In this document: piece after piece, positions 19,201 to 28,213 of the stretch
Position numbering within the stretch: position 1 is the first letter of the stretch
Layout: the number at the start of each line of letters is the position of its first letter
Assembly: GCA_913019905.1 (NCBI GenBank)
Contig: CAJVZD010000011.1
Span: 62,001 to 126,000, forward strand
Origin: an uncultured Cellvibrionales bacterium
GTDB taxonomy: Bacteria; Pseudomonadota; Gammaproteobacteria; Pseudomonadales; Dasaniaceae
Reading direction: 5' to 3'
DNA: 64,000 bases
Translations under genes and position numbers: made by a program
The notes under the pieces: model-generated
The model's input: the letters and a program-made list of their open reading frames with translations, nothing else
Told to the model about the DNA's origin: nothing
The model's database searches: none

Positions 19201-21981
19201 ATTGTATTTTTCCACAACGGGTAAGCAATCCAGTCCACGAATTACGTCAAGGTCAATTGAGGATGTATATGCCTGTGATTCACTTTCAAGCGCACGGCGA
19301 TTTTCCTTCGTTGTTTCATACAGGGGGATTCCAAATATACGCAAAGCCGCTAAAATACTATTTGCAGCTTCCCTGGTTAAACCCTGCTGAGTGTAGACTA
19401 ATGATTGCAAACGAAGCAGCTTAGTCTTATCGACATTATTGCGTGCGTAATCAAAACTGTCGTCAATAACCTGCAGTGCGAGCTCATAGTCATTATTCAG
19501 GTAGGCACACTCGGCGTAGTTTTGACAGACGTCGTACATTTGCCGATAGTTGCTTTCCCATGTCGATTCTGACAAGAGCGCCTTGGCGATTTTCAGGTAC
19601 TCGTAAGCGCTCTCGTAGGCCGTCGCCTCAGTTGCTTTTTGTCCTGCCTTGAAATTCAAACTCGCCAGATTATCTTTTTCTCCAGTGGCTTGCAGAAGGC
19701 TCCGACATTCGTTTAAGTGCCGCACAATTTCAAATATCGCGCCATCTGTTCTGGTTTCTTCATAATGCGACAACAGCAAACGCCCGATAATTAGATGATG
19801 TTGCCGCAATGCCTGGTGGTCAATTAACCCGAGCGCCGCTTGTTGGATTCGGTCATGGACGAAGGTATCAATAAATTCGACATCATACGGCGTTGACTGT
19901 CCGCGGTCAGATAAACCTCCTTTTAAAAGTTGTTGATGGCCAGTATCACAAGGCTCGATGAGTTCAGCCTCTACCGCGGGCCATAAGGCTGTCGCAACTT
20001 GCCCAAGAGACTTATTGCAAACCTTAGATAAAAATCGAAGCCCAAATTTGTTACCTATCACGGCAGCGACGCTAATTATTTGCTGCGTTTCCCGAGGTAA
20101 ATTAAGGATATTTCCCACCATCAACTCAAGTACGTTATCGGTGTAAGCCTGATTTTCAATTGAAATCGTGTCCCAAGTCCAAGCACCATCTCCCCGATCG
20201 AATCGAAGTGACTTTTCCAGGTAAAGTAATTTCGTAAACTCCCGGATAAAGAAGGGGTTTCCTCCTGTTTTTTGGATGATCAGCTTACCCAAAGACTCGA
20301 CTCGACTTTTCGGACAACGTAAGGTATCGGCCAACAATTGGCTAACAGATTCCTCTGTTAGCGGTGATAATGAAAGTGTTTTGACGTTTCCGCCACCTTT
20401 GATGAGTTCTTGTCGCATAACCAATAGAGGGTGCGAAGCGTCGACTTCATTGTCCCGATATCCTCCAATCAAAAGCAGGTATTTACTCACCGGAGAAACC
20501 AACACTGCGCCGAGCAGGTCCACGCTGTTTGAATCAGCCCATTGTAAATCATCCAAAAATAGTACAATGGGATGACCTTTTTGAGCGAATACCTGGATAA
20601 ACCTCAGCAAGGTAAACTTGAATCGGTTATGTGCTGCTGACACATCCAGCTCTGGAACGTCCCGCTGGGCGCCCACGATCATTTCCAGCTCGGGAATTAC
20701 CTCAATCATTAATTGTGTATTGGGAGCCACCGCTTCCAGAATTTTTTCTCTCCAAAGAACTAACTGATCGGGTGTTTCACTAAGCAACTGCTTGATTAGA
20801 TCCTGAAAGGCTTGGATTAAGCCTGCGTAAGGTACATTGCGGCTAAATTGATCATATTTACCTGTGAAAAAGTACCCTTTTTTCGCAATCACTGGGCGAT
20901 GAATTTCCCGAACTAACGAAGATTTCCCCACGCCCGAATATCCCGCCACCAACATCAATACACACTGTCCTGCAGACGCTTTGGAAAACGAATTCAACAA
21001 CGCTGCCAACTCATCGTCGCGCCCATAAAGTTTCGACGGTATGTGAAAGTGCGAGGAAACATCACTTCTGCCAACCTCAAACGACGCAAGATCTTTCCCT
21101 TCGCGAAGGCAATCCAGGCAGTATTGTAAATCCGATAACAATCCGGGGGCGCTTTGATATCGATCTTCGGGTGCTTTGGCCATCAACTTAAGTACAATTT
21201 CAGAGATGGCATGCGGGACGTCAGAATCAATTTCAGACGGAGATATCGGTTCCTTCGCTATATGGCAATGTACCAGCTCACTAGTATCATCGACCTCAAA
21301 AGGCGTTTTCCCAACTAGCAATTCATAAAAAGTCACACCCAAAGAGTATAAGTCAGTACGATAGTCCAATCGGCAATTCATTCGCCCGGTCTGTTCCGGC
21401 GACATATATTGTAAGGTCCCATCCAGAACGTTTACTGCAACGAGGTCAGCAGTTTCCTTTGTTAGCTTCGTAGCGATTCCGAAGTCGATCAACTTTATTT
21501 GACCCTTTAAACTTTCGCTACCTGTAGATGGAACTTTACTGTCGCCGATACCTGCTTCTAATGCTGAATTCAAAATTATATTGGAGGGGTTAATATCCTT
21601 ATGGACGACGTTTTCCTGATGAACTTCGCCCAGAGCCTCGGTAATAGCCATCACAAGTTGAAGTGAGTCTACAACACTGAGCTTGTGTTTTTTAAGGAAT
21701 AAATCTAAAGATTCGCCACCGATATCTTCTTGTGCCAGTAGCCAGCTGTTATGGTAGCGTTCGAGACCATATAACTTAATCACACCCTCAAGATCCAGAT
21801 CGCGAGTTATTTCATATTCTCGTTTAAAATAAGCGGTTTCCTCGACAGAAGGATAATCACTTTTCAACAATTTTAGAATGACCGGAAGCCCGTCGACCTG
21901 ACGTATCCCGCGGAAAATTCGCGTATTGACGGATTGGTAAATCTGAAAGATATTGTTGTAGCCGTCTATTGAAACCATCAT
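16282..21981 (-). CDS. Ser/Thr kinase-ATPase-GAF-histidine kinase-receiver protein
   Basis: Very large cytoplasmic signalling protein of 1,899 residues. In order: a Ser/Thr protein kinase (about 10-290; catalytic HKDINPSN near 127, where HRD is replaced by HKD, then IDFGIAT); an AAA-type ATPase with Walker A GYSGVGKS near 345-352 and LFLDDLQWAD as Walker B; a long helical repeat region to about 1,320; a GAF domain (about 1,350-1,500); HisKA with SHELRTPMN near 1,546; HATPase_c with DSGIGIG and GLGIGLSICNN; and a receiver (from about 1,780) with MDLQMPVMDG. No transmembrane segment is evident. The architecture is a known trifunctional family found in cyanobacteria and Proteobacteria; its signal and targets are unknown here. 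Confidence 0.94.
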   Translation of the reverse strand: MMVSIDGYNNIFQIYQSVNTRIFRGIRQVDGLPVILKLLKSDYPSVEETAYFKREYEITRDLDLEGVIKLYGLERYHNSWLLAQEDIGGESLDLFLKKHKLSVVDSLQLVMAITEALGEVHQENVVHKDINPSNIILNSALEAGIGDSKVPSTGSESLKGQIKLIDFGIATKLTKETADLVAVNVLDGTLQYMSPEQTGRMNCRLDYRTDLYSLGVTFYELLVGKTPFEVDDTSELVHCHIAKEPISPSEIDSDVPHAISEIVLKLMAKAPEDRYQSAPGLLSDLQYCLDCLREGKDLASFEVGRSDVSSHFHIPSKLYGRDDELAALLNSFSKASAGQCVLMLVAGYSGVGKSSLVREIHRPVIAKKGYFFTGKYDQFSRNVPYAGLIQAFQDLIKQLLSETPDQLVLWREKILEAVAPNTQLMIEVIPELEMIVGAQRDVPELDVSAAHNRFKFTLLRFIQVFAQKGHPIVLFLDDLQWADSNSVDLLGAVLVSPVSKYLLLIGGYRDNEVDASHPLLVMRQELIKGGGNVKTLSLSPLTEESVSQLLADTLRCPKSRVESLGKLIIQKTGGNPFFIREFTKLLYLEKSLRFDRGDGAWTWDTISIENQAYTDNVLELMVGNILNLPRETQQIISVAAVIGNKFGLRFLSKVCNKSLGQVATALWPAVEAELIEPCDTGHQQLLKGGLSDRGQSTPYDVEFIDTFVHDRIQQAALGLIDHQALRQHHLIIGRLLLSHYEETRTDGAIFEIVRHLNECRSLLQATGEKDNLASLNFKAGQKATEATAYESAYEYLKIAKALLSESTWESNYRQMYDVCQNYAECAYLNNDYELALQVIDDSFDYARNNVDKTKLLRLQSLVYTQQGLTREAANSILAALRIFGIPLYETTKENRRALESESQAYTSSIDLDVIRGLDCLPVVEKYNLEKKTIIDLMVFAYLPLIQIQRMDIANLLSYRALRLSESVGITDSSPSAFVHFAAYLSKKKNYCRIAFELGETAISVNKRLNAGRFKSKLLFMHAVQLYHFGSPVRGSVDLFQKAYACGVETGDLVEAGFCTANTTITAMLAGYAMPELKKIYSNQRALADEVYYTHRDTLFPFYRQVMLALEGKTSSLSDLNDEQFSEHEYWRKLPDKSDVTLIWIMPIKVMLLVFEGKFAEALNCSEDAEPVFVNLPNIYCSISFLFYYTLALIAVNSTRPEQRRSKKITDNCAKIQGYMDACPQNFEHQYYLLKAELACGNGEKWDAVEYYEKAIVSARENNFLHISAFANERLAIFWLEHDKENLSRVYFTEALYMYELWGAKAKVTELKEKYPDLIRPLSRNNREPESQLSSVSENDPSNLDLGRKMDLSTVIKASNVISGEMLLPQLLKSLLKLILENSGAQKAILILNNKGQLSIEATGDVNQIETVVLESTRLDSNKAEIQDYLPLSIIRYVERTLKPLVLEETANQANQFSQDPYFKKATPRSILCVPVIHHNKLAGLLVLENNLTAGVFTLERVDLLNVLLSQAATSIENATLYDELKVANDDLRQSLKVKQHFLSAISHELRTPMNTIMGGLQFARSHSDEGIESSLAIVQNGASEMMSLVNDVLTHTEIQSGALKVNSHNVSVSVLFEKLFTRYQAQCEQKQLQLHWNRDETVPEWLLVDELKLEIILSKLLDNAIKFTERGFVSLSIGWDQTSGLLQCAIEDSGIGIGREDLSKIFDEFTQSEGGFQRRFGGLGIGLSICNNLTEALGGSISQISKVGRGSCFTVSIPLQTGSLPDKEQAQYLASAELPILIVEDNVVNQKMMTKMLKRLGYTSIVANHGQEALEILGEEQSSLILMDLQMPVMDGFTCAEVIRGGVASFRDIPIIAVSANLMDTDKAHCVESGMNDFLEKPVRLDSLRGSLSEYIEPV

Positions 21982-22155
21982 TCCAGCTGCTTATGGTTAA
22001 AATTTAGCTCGGAAAAAACATACACGTGGGCAGGCCCTGCTATTAATCTACTACATCCAAAGGATAGTGCGCTAAAGACATATAGTCCATCGTTAACGCT
22101 AAATGCTTCCCGACACTTCTGATGTTTTTCTATCGAACTCACGCCAAGATCGCGA

Positions 22156-22830
22156 CTATTTCCGGTCGGTGTTAACAGCAACTCTGTAATTGAAAAATAG
22201 TACCCGAACTACCCAAAATACGGTGAGAAGGAACACCAACAGAACGGGTGTTATTAGCACGACCGGCTTTCGAATAGGTTCTGGAATAACTTGGGCTTGG
22301 CCCAGGAAAAATGATGCCGCCGCCAGAAATAACCCAAAGCCCATGCGCCAGAGATGCCGAACGAGCCGATGTTTGCCTCTGACTCCCCCACTATAAACCA
22401 TTTTCAGATCAAGGCTCGCAGCTAACAGCGCGATGGTTCCGAACACGATAGCAACTTGTGCAGGCTGACCGTCTATTTTACCGTCTGGCGCTTTCAATCC
22501 GTCGAGCCCAGTGAGAACACCACCAACGCCAACCACTAGCGCCGTTAACACCGCTGCTGAGGTAAACCATATACTTTTGCTGTCTTTACGTCTAACCGTT
22601 AAAAACGCTGTAGCAACTAAATAGAAGGTAAGTCCTCCGGCAATCACATTCAACGGTTCTGATTTGACCGCGGCAATCAACGCGCCACTGCCGGACATTA
22701 GCAACATGGAGTAAACGAAAATTAGCCCGCTTTTCTTATGCAGTTTTGCTCCTTTCGTAGCGTAAAAAGCGACTGCACCGGAAGCAAGACCGATAATCCC
22801 TGTAACTATATGAAACGCGGTAAACATCAT
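22156..22830 (-). CDS. DUF2306-like multi-helix membrane protein
   Basis: 224-residue inner-membrane protein with about six or seven hydrophobic helices. The start (FTAFHIVTGIIGLASGAVAFYA) and the GAKLHKKSGLIFVYSML segment resemble DUF2306-type proteins, which have an His in the first helix and an LHRxxG-like loop. Function unknown. It lies between the giant kinase and a DEAD-box helicase gene on the same strand, with gaps of about 170 and 80 bp, so co-transcription is possible but not shown. Confidence 0.78.
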   Translation of the reverse strand: MMFTAFHIVTGIIGLASGAVAFYATKGAKLHKKSGLIFVYSMLLMSGSGALIAAVKSEPLNVIAGGLTFYLVATAFLTVRRKDSKSIWFTSAAVLTALVVGVGGVLTGLDGLKAPDGKIDGQPAQVAIVFGTIALLAASLDLKMVYSGGVRGKHRLVRHLWRMGFGLFLAAASFFLGQAQVIPEPIRKPVVLITPVLLVFLLTVFWVVRVLFFNYRVAVNTDRK

Positions 22831-22910
22831 TAAAGACTTTCCTGAATGTTCGAATAAGAGTCTAACGGATCAGCTTTGACTCTTGCCAGAACCGATGAAA
22901 CTATCGACTC

Positions 22911-24107
22911 TCACTGCCTCTTTCTTTTGGTCTTGTTTTGCGGCACATAATTCAATATAGAAACGGGAACCACTTTTTCGGCGGCAAAGCCTTCGATTTC
23001 CTTGCGAAGGATAATATGGCCGAGACGACTTTCGATTGCACAAAGATTCCTGAAATCATCTTTTGAAACGAAAGAAATAGCTTCACCAGAGGCACCTGCA
23101 CGTCCCGTTCGCCCAATGCGATGGATATAATCATCAGCCTGATCAGGTAAATCGTAATTAACAACTCGAGAAAGCCCGTTGATATCGAGTCCGCGCGCGG
23201 CAATACCAGTCGCCACCATTAAGTTAAGCTGGCCGGACTTAAAGTCGGCCAATAATTTTTCGCGAACCGCCTGGCTCCTACCTCCATGAATTGCCTCGGC
23301 TTTAATTCCTCTTTTCTCCAACTGGCTAACCAATTTGGCCGCTCCGTGTTTTGTTTCAATAAAGATTAACGTTTGCTGCCACTCCTGTTCCTTTATTAAA
23401 TGGCTTAGCAACGAGGATTTATTTCCCTTGTCCACTGTGATAAGCCACTGGTCGATTTTTGATGTTGTAGCGCTATCGGGAGAAACGGAGATTTCTACGG
23501 GATCGTCAATAGCGGTTTTAGCCAAAGACCGGACACTATCGGAGAGTGTGGCGGAAAATAGCAAGTTCTGGCGTTGTTTCGGCAATCGCTCAATAATCTT
23601 ATTAATATCGGCGATGAAACCCATATCAAGCATTCTGTCAGCTTCATCTAAAACCAAAACAGACAGTTCATCAAAGTGCAATGCCCGCTGGTGAGCCATA
23701 TCTAACAGCCTACCGGGTGTCGCGATTAAAATGTTGACTCCCTCCAGCAACCGTAGTTTTTGAGGTTCTGAATCGACCCCACCGTACATGGCCATTGAAC
23801 TAAGACTGAGATACTTGCCATAGCGCGCGATATCTAATTCAACTTGTATAGCAAGTTCACGAGTTGGCACAAGAATAAGAGCCTGTATGCGCTTACCGCG
23901 TAGCTTACGTCCGGTATTTAGCGTTTCCAATAGAGGTAACACAAAGCTGGCGGTTTTACCTGTCCCTGTCTGCGCAGCAGCGATTAGATCGCTGCCCGAC
24001 AAGACCACAGGAATCGCCTGTTTCTGAATAGCGGTGGGTTCCCGATAACCTTGCTCGGATACAGCATCTAAAATAGGGTCGCATAACCCCAGTGTTGAGA
24101 ATGGCAT
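22911..24107 (-). CDS. DEAD-box ATP-dependent RNA helicase, RhlE-like
   Basis: 398-residue RNA helicase. The start is placed at the ATG with GAGG six bases upstream; an upstream in-frame start adds four residues without a ribosome site. All motifs are intact: Q motif (F3, PTAIQ), AQTGTGKT 45-52, PTREL 81-85, DEAD 154-157, SAT 185-187, and HRIGRTGRAG in the second RecA domain. A short basic tail (KTKRKRQ) is typical of RhlE-type helicases, which remodel rRNA precursors or act in RNA decay, often under cold conditions. Confidence 0.95.
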   Translation of the reverse strand: MPFSTLGLCDPILDAVSEQGYREPTAIQKQAIPVVLSGSDLIAAAQTGTGKTASFVLPLLETLNTGRKLRGKRIQALILVPTRELAIQVELDIARYGKYLSLSSMAMYGGVDSEPQKLRLLEGVNILIATPGRLLDMAHQRALHFDELSVLVLDEADRMLDMGFIADINKIIERLPKQRQNLLFSATLSDSVRSLAKTAIDDPVEISVSPDSATTSKIDQWLITVDKGNKSSLLSHLIKEQEWQQTLIFIETKHGAAKLVSQLEKRGIKAEAIHGGRSQAVREKLLADFKSGQLNLMVATGIAARGLDINGLSRVVNYDLPDQADDYIHRIGRTGRAGASGEAISFVSKDDFRNLCAIESRLGHIILRKEIEGFAAEKVVPVSILNYVPQNKTKRKRQ

Positions 24108-24449
24108 TAAAAGCCTCAAGTCGTTGAATATTCCGTGGACAGTCTTAGTCGATGTCTATCGGTTGCAAGCTGTATATTATGGCAGAGGTGCGCAGTATAA
24201 CAGCATACGATAAAGCCTTGAAGCGTGTACTATTGCAGTCAAAAACACACCTACGCTCTGTAACACGCCACAGTGATGAGAAATAAGCTTCGACTTCTCG
24301 TAAATCCCAAACGTTAAAATGCGATACCTGGAATCGCCGTTGGCGGTTTTTAGGTCGACAGGACAATTTGAGCAACAGAAAACATCAATATTGACCCCAC
24401 ACAAAAAGAGGATCGTTTGAGATGCATCTCGAACAACGATGCCCAATTT
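24108..24449. other. Intergenic region, no supported gene
   Basis: 342 bp between two minus-strand genes. Two overlapping open frames of 76 and 89 codons exist, but neither has a ribosome site or recognisable composition, so I treat the stretch as non-coding, probably holding the helicase promoter and 5' leader. Confidence 0.5.
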
Positions 24450-25223
24450 TTACTTCACTGATCGGATAAGCTCCGAACGCTGGTGTTGCTTAAACATAAC
24501 GACGAGAGCATTGATGGGATTAGCGCCGCCTTTCATCTGGTCAGGTGCTATCAGGTTCACGGAAGGCTGAGAGAGCGGGTCGGACGCTTTAGCAACGATC
24601 AGAAAAGCTGAAAGCGCCGCCTGTTGTTCGGAGCAGCGACGATCGCCACCAGCAGTACCACCCGCGACCAGCGCGGCCAACAGTGCTGGTGCTAGACTCT
24701 TGGAACGTTTGTTGACTTCATGAAAGCGATTAAAGGCATTTTTCAGCACTCCCTTACGTAGGATATTACCCTGCACTGAAAAGTTAACTCCCTTCAATTC
24801 CCCGCGATTAGGCGCAGTAAAGATACCCGTATACGTTGCAATGTCAGGCGTATTTGGATCGACCGCCGCAACAGCGTATTGCCGACTCCAGCGCTTATAA
24901 AACCATTCGGAATCAACGACAGAAGAAGTTATGGTTTTTAAAATCGAGCTTGCCGTTTCTTCCCGCGCCAGCAGTTTCATCGCTAAATCACGGCCTGGAA
25001 GGTAGGTAAGTCCCTGGGCTGTGACCACTCCATAACCGGGTACAACTCCCGCAATAACGGAAGACCCCGGATAACAACTCGCACCTGCGATCCCGGTTTC
25101 ACCAGTGCGGTTATCAACGGCAATTATCGACCAGGTTGCCACTGCCGGGTTAGCGGCGAAAAAAATACAGAGGGTTAGCCCTTGGCGTGAAAAAAATCTA
25201 AAAAATTGAATAAACATTTTCAT
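24450..25223 (-). CDS. DUF1028 family exported protein
   Basis: 257-residue protein beginning with a signal peptide (hydrophobic about 9-28, ending NPAVA-TWS). The mature start TWSIIAVDNRTGETGIAGAS is the DUF1028 signature, a family with an Ntn-hydrolase-like fold and glycine-rich repeats (GVVPGYGVVTAQGLTYLPG). Function is unknown; extracellular amidase or peptidase-like activity has been suggested for the family from fold. The next downstream gene lies beyond a long gap, and an esterase-like exported protein is encoded just upstream on the same strand. Confidence 0.85.
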   Translation of the reverse strand: MKMFIQFFRFFSRQGLTLCIFFAANPAVATWSIIAVDNRTGETGIAGASCYPGSSVIAGVVPGYGVVTAQGLTYLPGRDLAMKLLAREETASSILKTITSSVVDSEWFYKRWSRQYAVAAVDPNTPDIATYTGIFTAPNRGELKGVNFSVQGNILRKGVLKNAFNRFHEVNKRSKSLAPALLAALVAGGTAGGDRRCSEQQAALSAFLIVAKASDPLSQPSVNLIAPDQMKGGANPINALVVMFKQHQRSELIRSVK

Positions 25224-25441
25224 CGCTTAGTTCGATACCTCCTTTACAGCCGATTCTAACAGCTTATAAAGCCTATAACGAATGGACCCTTCCGCGTAAT
25301 ATTTACCGATACCGTCAACTTGTTCGCTCAAAATAACAATCGCTACGACGTGACTATTTTGATAATCTCGACGGCATGACAATCCAGTTTGCAAGGAATC
25401 GTTTTACTTACCCAGACCCAACACTGTAAAAAACACAGCGT

Positions 25442-26125
25442 TTAAAGCGGCGAATTGACTGGGATACCAACAGTGTTTCGACGAATCCATGACACAACGG
25501 GATTTAGCCATTCTTCACGCGGAAGAAAAAATGCGCCATGTTTTTTACCTGTATCGATGCCAAGCTCCGCAAACGACAATGGCACCGGTTCCCGACTTGC
25601 CAGTGACTTGCAAGAACCAGCAATATCCGATTTTTCGTAAACCGAGAAGATGTTACCTCGCAAACGTAAGCTCTTGAGATATTCATCGTTATCATACCAC
25701 TCGCCACAGGTTGCCATTATGACGAAGTTGACATCGTCTCTAGCGAGTAAGGACGAAACAATAGCCGTAATCATGCCGCCTTTTGAGAACCCTACGACGG
25801 TTATATTTTCAGCTTTGGCACCACTAGCAATAAGGCTATTGACCTGATCAACTACCTTCGTTGCATAAAGTAAATGATCGGTATCCCGTTTACGTTGCTC
25901 GCTAATCACTTGAAATTCGTATTTTGATAATGCGGAAACAATGGCTGGATAATCATAGACACCATATTCCTTATGGTTGGGCCTTGGATCTCCCAATTCA
26001 ATTATCGCCCCATGTAAATAGAATACATGTCTTTTCGATAGCTGCCCGTTTTTCGACAATTCCCTGCCTTCCGCAGCCGTGTGACAAAAAAACAGGATAC
26101 AAATTAACAATCGTATATTTTTCAT
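25442..26125 (-). CDS. Exported alpha/beta hydrolase
   Basis: 227-residue protein with a short signal peptide (KNIRLLICILFFCHTAAEG). The fold markers are HVFYLHGA (oxyanion strand/turn) near residues 33-40 and the nucleophile elbow GFSKGG near 112-117. Later Asp and His residues (for example in KHGAFFLP) can complete a triad. It probably is a periplasmic or secreted esterase; substrate unknown. It is followed on the same strand by the DUF1028 gene after about 220 bp. Confidence 0.82.
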   Translation of the reverse strand: MKNIRLLICILFFCHTAAEGRELSKNGQLSKRHVFYLHGAIIELGDPRPNHKEYGVYDYPAIVSALSKYEFQVISEQRKRDTDHLLYATKVVDQVNSLIASGAKAENITVVGFSKGGMITAIVSSLLARDDVNFVIMATCGEWYDNDEYLKSLRLRGNIFSVYEKSDIAGSCKSLASREPVPLSFAELGIDTGKKHGAFFLPREEWLNPVVSWIRRNTVGIPVNSPL

Positions 26126-26217
26126 TTTATTTCGCTACTGTGGACGATAACAATCATTCGAATTCAATTCTTCTGCATGGGCCCCACACCTTGGCAGTCA
26201 CTCGGTTTTCACAATGC

Positions 26218-26613
26218 TTAGATTTTTTCGACGTGACCGCATTGTCGGCACCTAACGGTATTTTTTACGGGAAACAAAGGAAAATCCAGACCTATAAAAA
26301 CGAGAAACGCCCAACGCTTTCCGATTTGATAGGGTTCGACGTCAGTACTACCACACGCCGAACATGGACTGTCATCACCGCCTTGTTCTCGCTCTAGAAC
26401 ATCGCTTGAATCGACGGACAGTACAGCTATTGCCTGCTGCGCGTAATCATCTAGAACCTGAAGCCTAACGCCACCCATCGCATTGGAATAGAGCCATTGC
26501 ATGTTGATGGTCAGCTCATCGGCAATAAAAGCTGGAATGCCTTCAGAGTCTAACTTTGCCTTGGCAATCTGAGCTTCATAGGGAAATGTGTAGGTGGCTA
26601 TGGTCGTAAGCAT
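26218..26613 (-). CDS. DUF2007 domain protein with zinc-ribbon
   Basis: 131-residue cytoplasmic protein. The first about 70 residues (LTTIATYTFPYEAQIAKAKLDSEGI) match DUF2007, a ferredoxin-like fold thought to have signal-transducing or PII-like roles. The C-terminal part carries two Cys pairs, CSAC near 83-86 and CRQC near 122-125, forming a probable zinc ribbon. Function unknown. Ends 92 bp before the hydrolase start on the same strand. Confidence 0.85.
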   Translation of the reverse strand: MLTTIATYTFPYEAQIAKAKLDSEGIPAFIADELTINMQWLYSNAMGGVRLQVLDDYAQQAIAVLSVDSSDVLEREQGGDDSPCSACGSTDVEPYQIGKRWAFLVFIGLDFPLFPVKNTVRCRQCGHVEKI

Positions 26614-26978
26614 GATTTCTCCATGAACATTACACCCTGTTATGAAAGATTAGTCGCTCAACGTTAATTTCATGGCAAATCTGCTATGCGAGAGCTTTAC
26701 TTCGGCGAGAACAGGTCAGATATTCTTTAAGATAACATCAACCAAGTAAGCCCTGTTAAACCGATCGACAATAGCTGTGTGCGAGGTTTTCGGACGATCA
26801 AATACCGGTAATTCTTACTGCACTCAACGACAGCTCTGGAACTGAAGTCGTGCACTCATCTGAATGACTAGAGACTACTATATTGAAAGTGATTCGATAT
26901 CCGAATCGCAAAAATCACTCAATACGCACTCAATACAGACCGCAAAAAGTCCCACTCAATACGAAAAAACCTAAAACG
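26614..26978. other. Intergenic region with short CACTCAATAC repeats
   Basis: 365 bp without a supported gene. Near its right end CACTCAATAC occurs three times within about 50 bp (26918-26963), just downstream of the alcohol dehydrogenase stop codon. No clear terminator. Confidence 0.45.
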
Positions 26979-28055
26979 CTAATTAACAACTAGTATCTTG
27001 GCATGCTGTTCCGGGTCCGCCAAATCAGTAAACGCCTGCGGAATACCGTCTATAGAAATAGTTCCTGTTATGAGCGGCGCCACATCAATCTTACCCTCGG
27101 CAATATTATGTAAAGACTCGGCAAACTCCTCGGGCGTATAGCCAAGAACGAACTGAAGATTAAGCTCTTTATTAATTCCGACCAATGGATTAATTGCGTC
27201 CTGCTCCATACATACTCCGACAATAACAATCCGACAGTCTTTCTGAGCACCTGCCATCAACTGCGAAATAACTCCCGGGGTACCAACACACTCAAAATAC
27301 ACGCCATTTCTAAAGGTCGGACTACCGGATAACAGATTCACCGGCATATCCACGCCATGCTTGTCTTTAGCGGCTAGGTCGCTCCAACACTTATACGGTG
27401 ATCCTTCAGCTGGATTAATCACAATATCGGCACCGAGTTGTTCCGCCAGTTTTCTGCGCCTAGGGCTGAAATCCGAGGCTACGATTGGCCCAATGCCCAT
27501 CATTTTCAAAGCCATAATGACCGCGAGGCCTACCGGACCGCAACCTATCACCAGGGGGACTTCATCTTTCTGAATACGGGACTTTTGAACGGCGTGAAAT
27601 CCGACCGCAACGGGTTCAGTCAATGTCGCATGCTCAGTAGGCAGGCCATTAGGGACCGCTAATAACATAGGCTCGAAAAGAACCATATTTTCAGCGTATC
27701 CACCCGGCGCGCTGTTGGAATAGCCGACCGTCTGTACTTTACCATCCCGAACGGTCATCGGCACCGAGACCACGCGGGTGCCGGGTTTCAATGCCTTGCT
27801 AGTTCCCGGTCCGTAATCCAAAATTTCGGCACAAAATTCATGACCCATCACGATATCTTTATCTAAATCCATATCAAAGCCACCGCCAGATTCCCGCGAT
27901 TGCTTAACGAACTCCGAACCGTGTTTAAGCGTATGCAGGTCTGATCCACAAATCCCGCAAGCCAAGGTTTTCACCAATACTTCCCCTTCTCCCGGCTCGG
28001 GAACCAGCATATCGCCAAGAGCCAGTTTTCCGTCTCGCATGATTGCAGCACGCAT
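26979..28055 (-). CDS. Zinc-dependent alcohol dehydrogenase family protein
   Basis: 358-residue medium-chain dehydrogenase. Catalytic-zinc ligands are Cys36 in CGICGSD and the GHE motif at 71-73; the Rossmann loop GCGPVGLAV follows near 168-176. The four-Cys structural zinc lobe normally after GHE is missing (RVVSVPMTV instead), as in some subgroups. It oxidises an alcohol with NAD(P); the substrate is not known. A very good AGAGGAAA site precedes the ATG. It stands alone, with large gaps on both sides. Confidence 0.92.
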   Translation of the reverse strand: MRAAIMRDGKLALGDMLVPEPGEGEVLVKTLACGICGSDLHTLKHGSEFVKQSRESGGGFDMDLDKDIVMGHEFCAEILDYGPGTSKALKPGTRVVSVPMTVRDGKVQTVGYSNSAPGGYAENMVLFEPMLLAVPNGLPTEHATLTEPVAVGFHAVQKSRIQKDEVPLVIGCGPVGLAVIMALKMMGIGPIVASDFSPRRRKLAEQLGADIVINPAEGSPYKCWSDLAAKDKHGVDMPVNLLSGSPTFRNGVYFECVGTPGVISQLMAGAQKDCRIVIVGVCMEQDAINPLVGINKELNLQFVLGYTPEEFAESLHNIAEGKIDVAPLITGTISIDGIPQAFTDLADPEQHAKILVVN

Positions 28056-28213
28056 GTTATTTCCTCTCGATTTATTTTCCGTTCACTCTATTTTCCGACA
28101 CTGTTACTTTCCGAGCATGTTATTTTCCTGCGATCCGCTAAACGTGAAACACCAGAATAATTGTCACCGCTTTACCACTAATCTACTATGAGTTACGGGC
28201 AAGCAGCAAATCA

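Noticed and set aside
24177-24446. 89-codon minus-strand frame
   Set aside because: No ribosome site or recognisable sequence; overlaps another unsupported frame.
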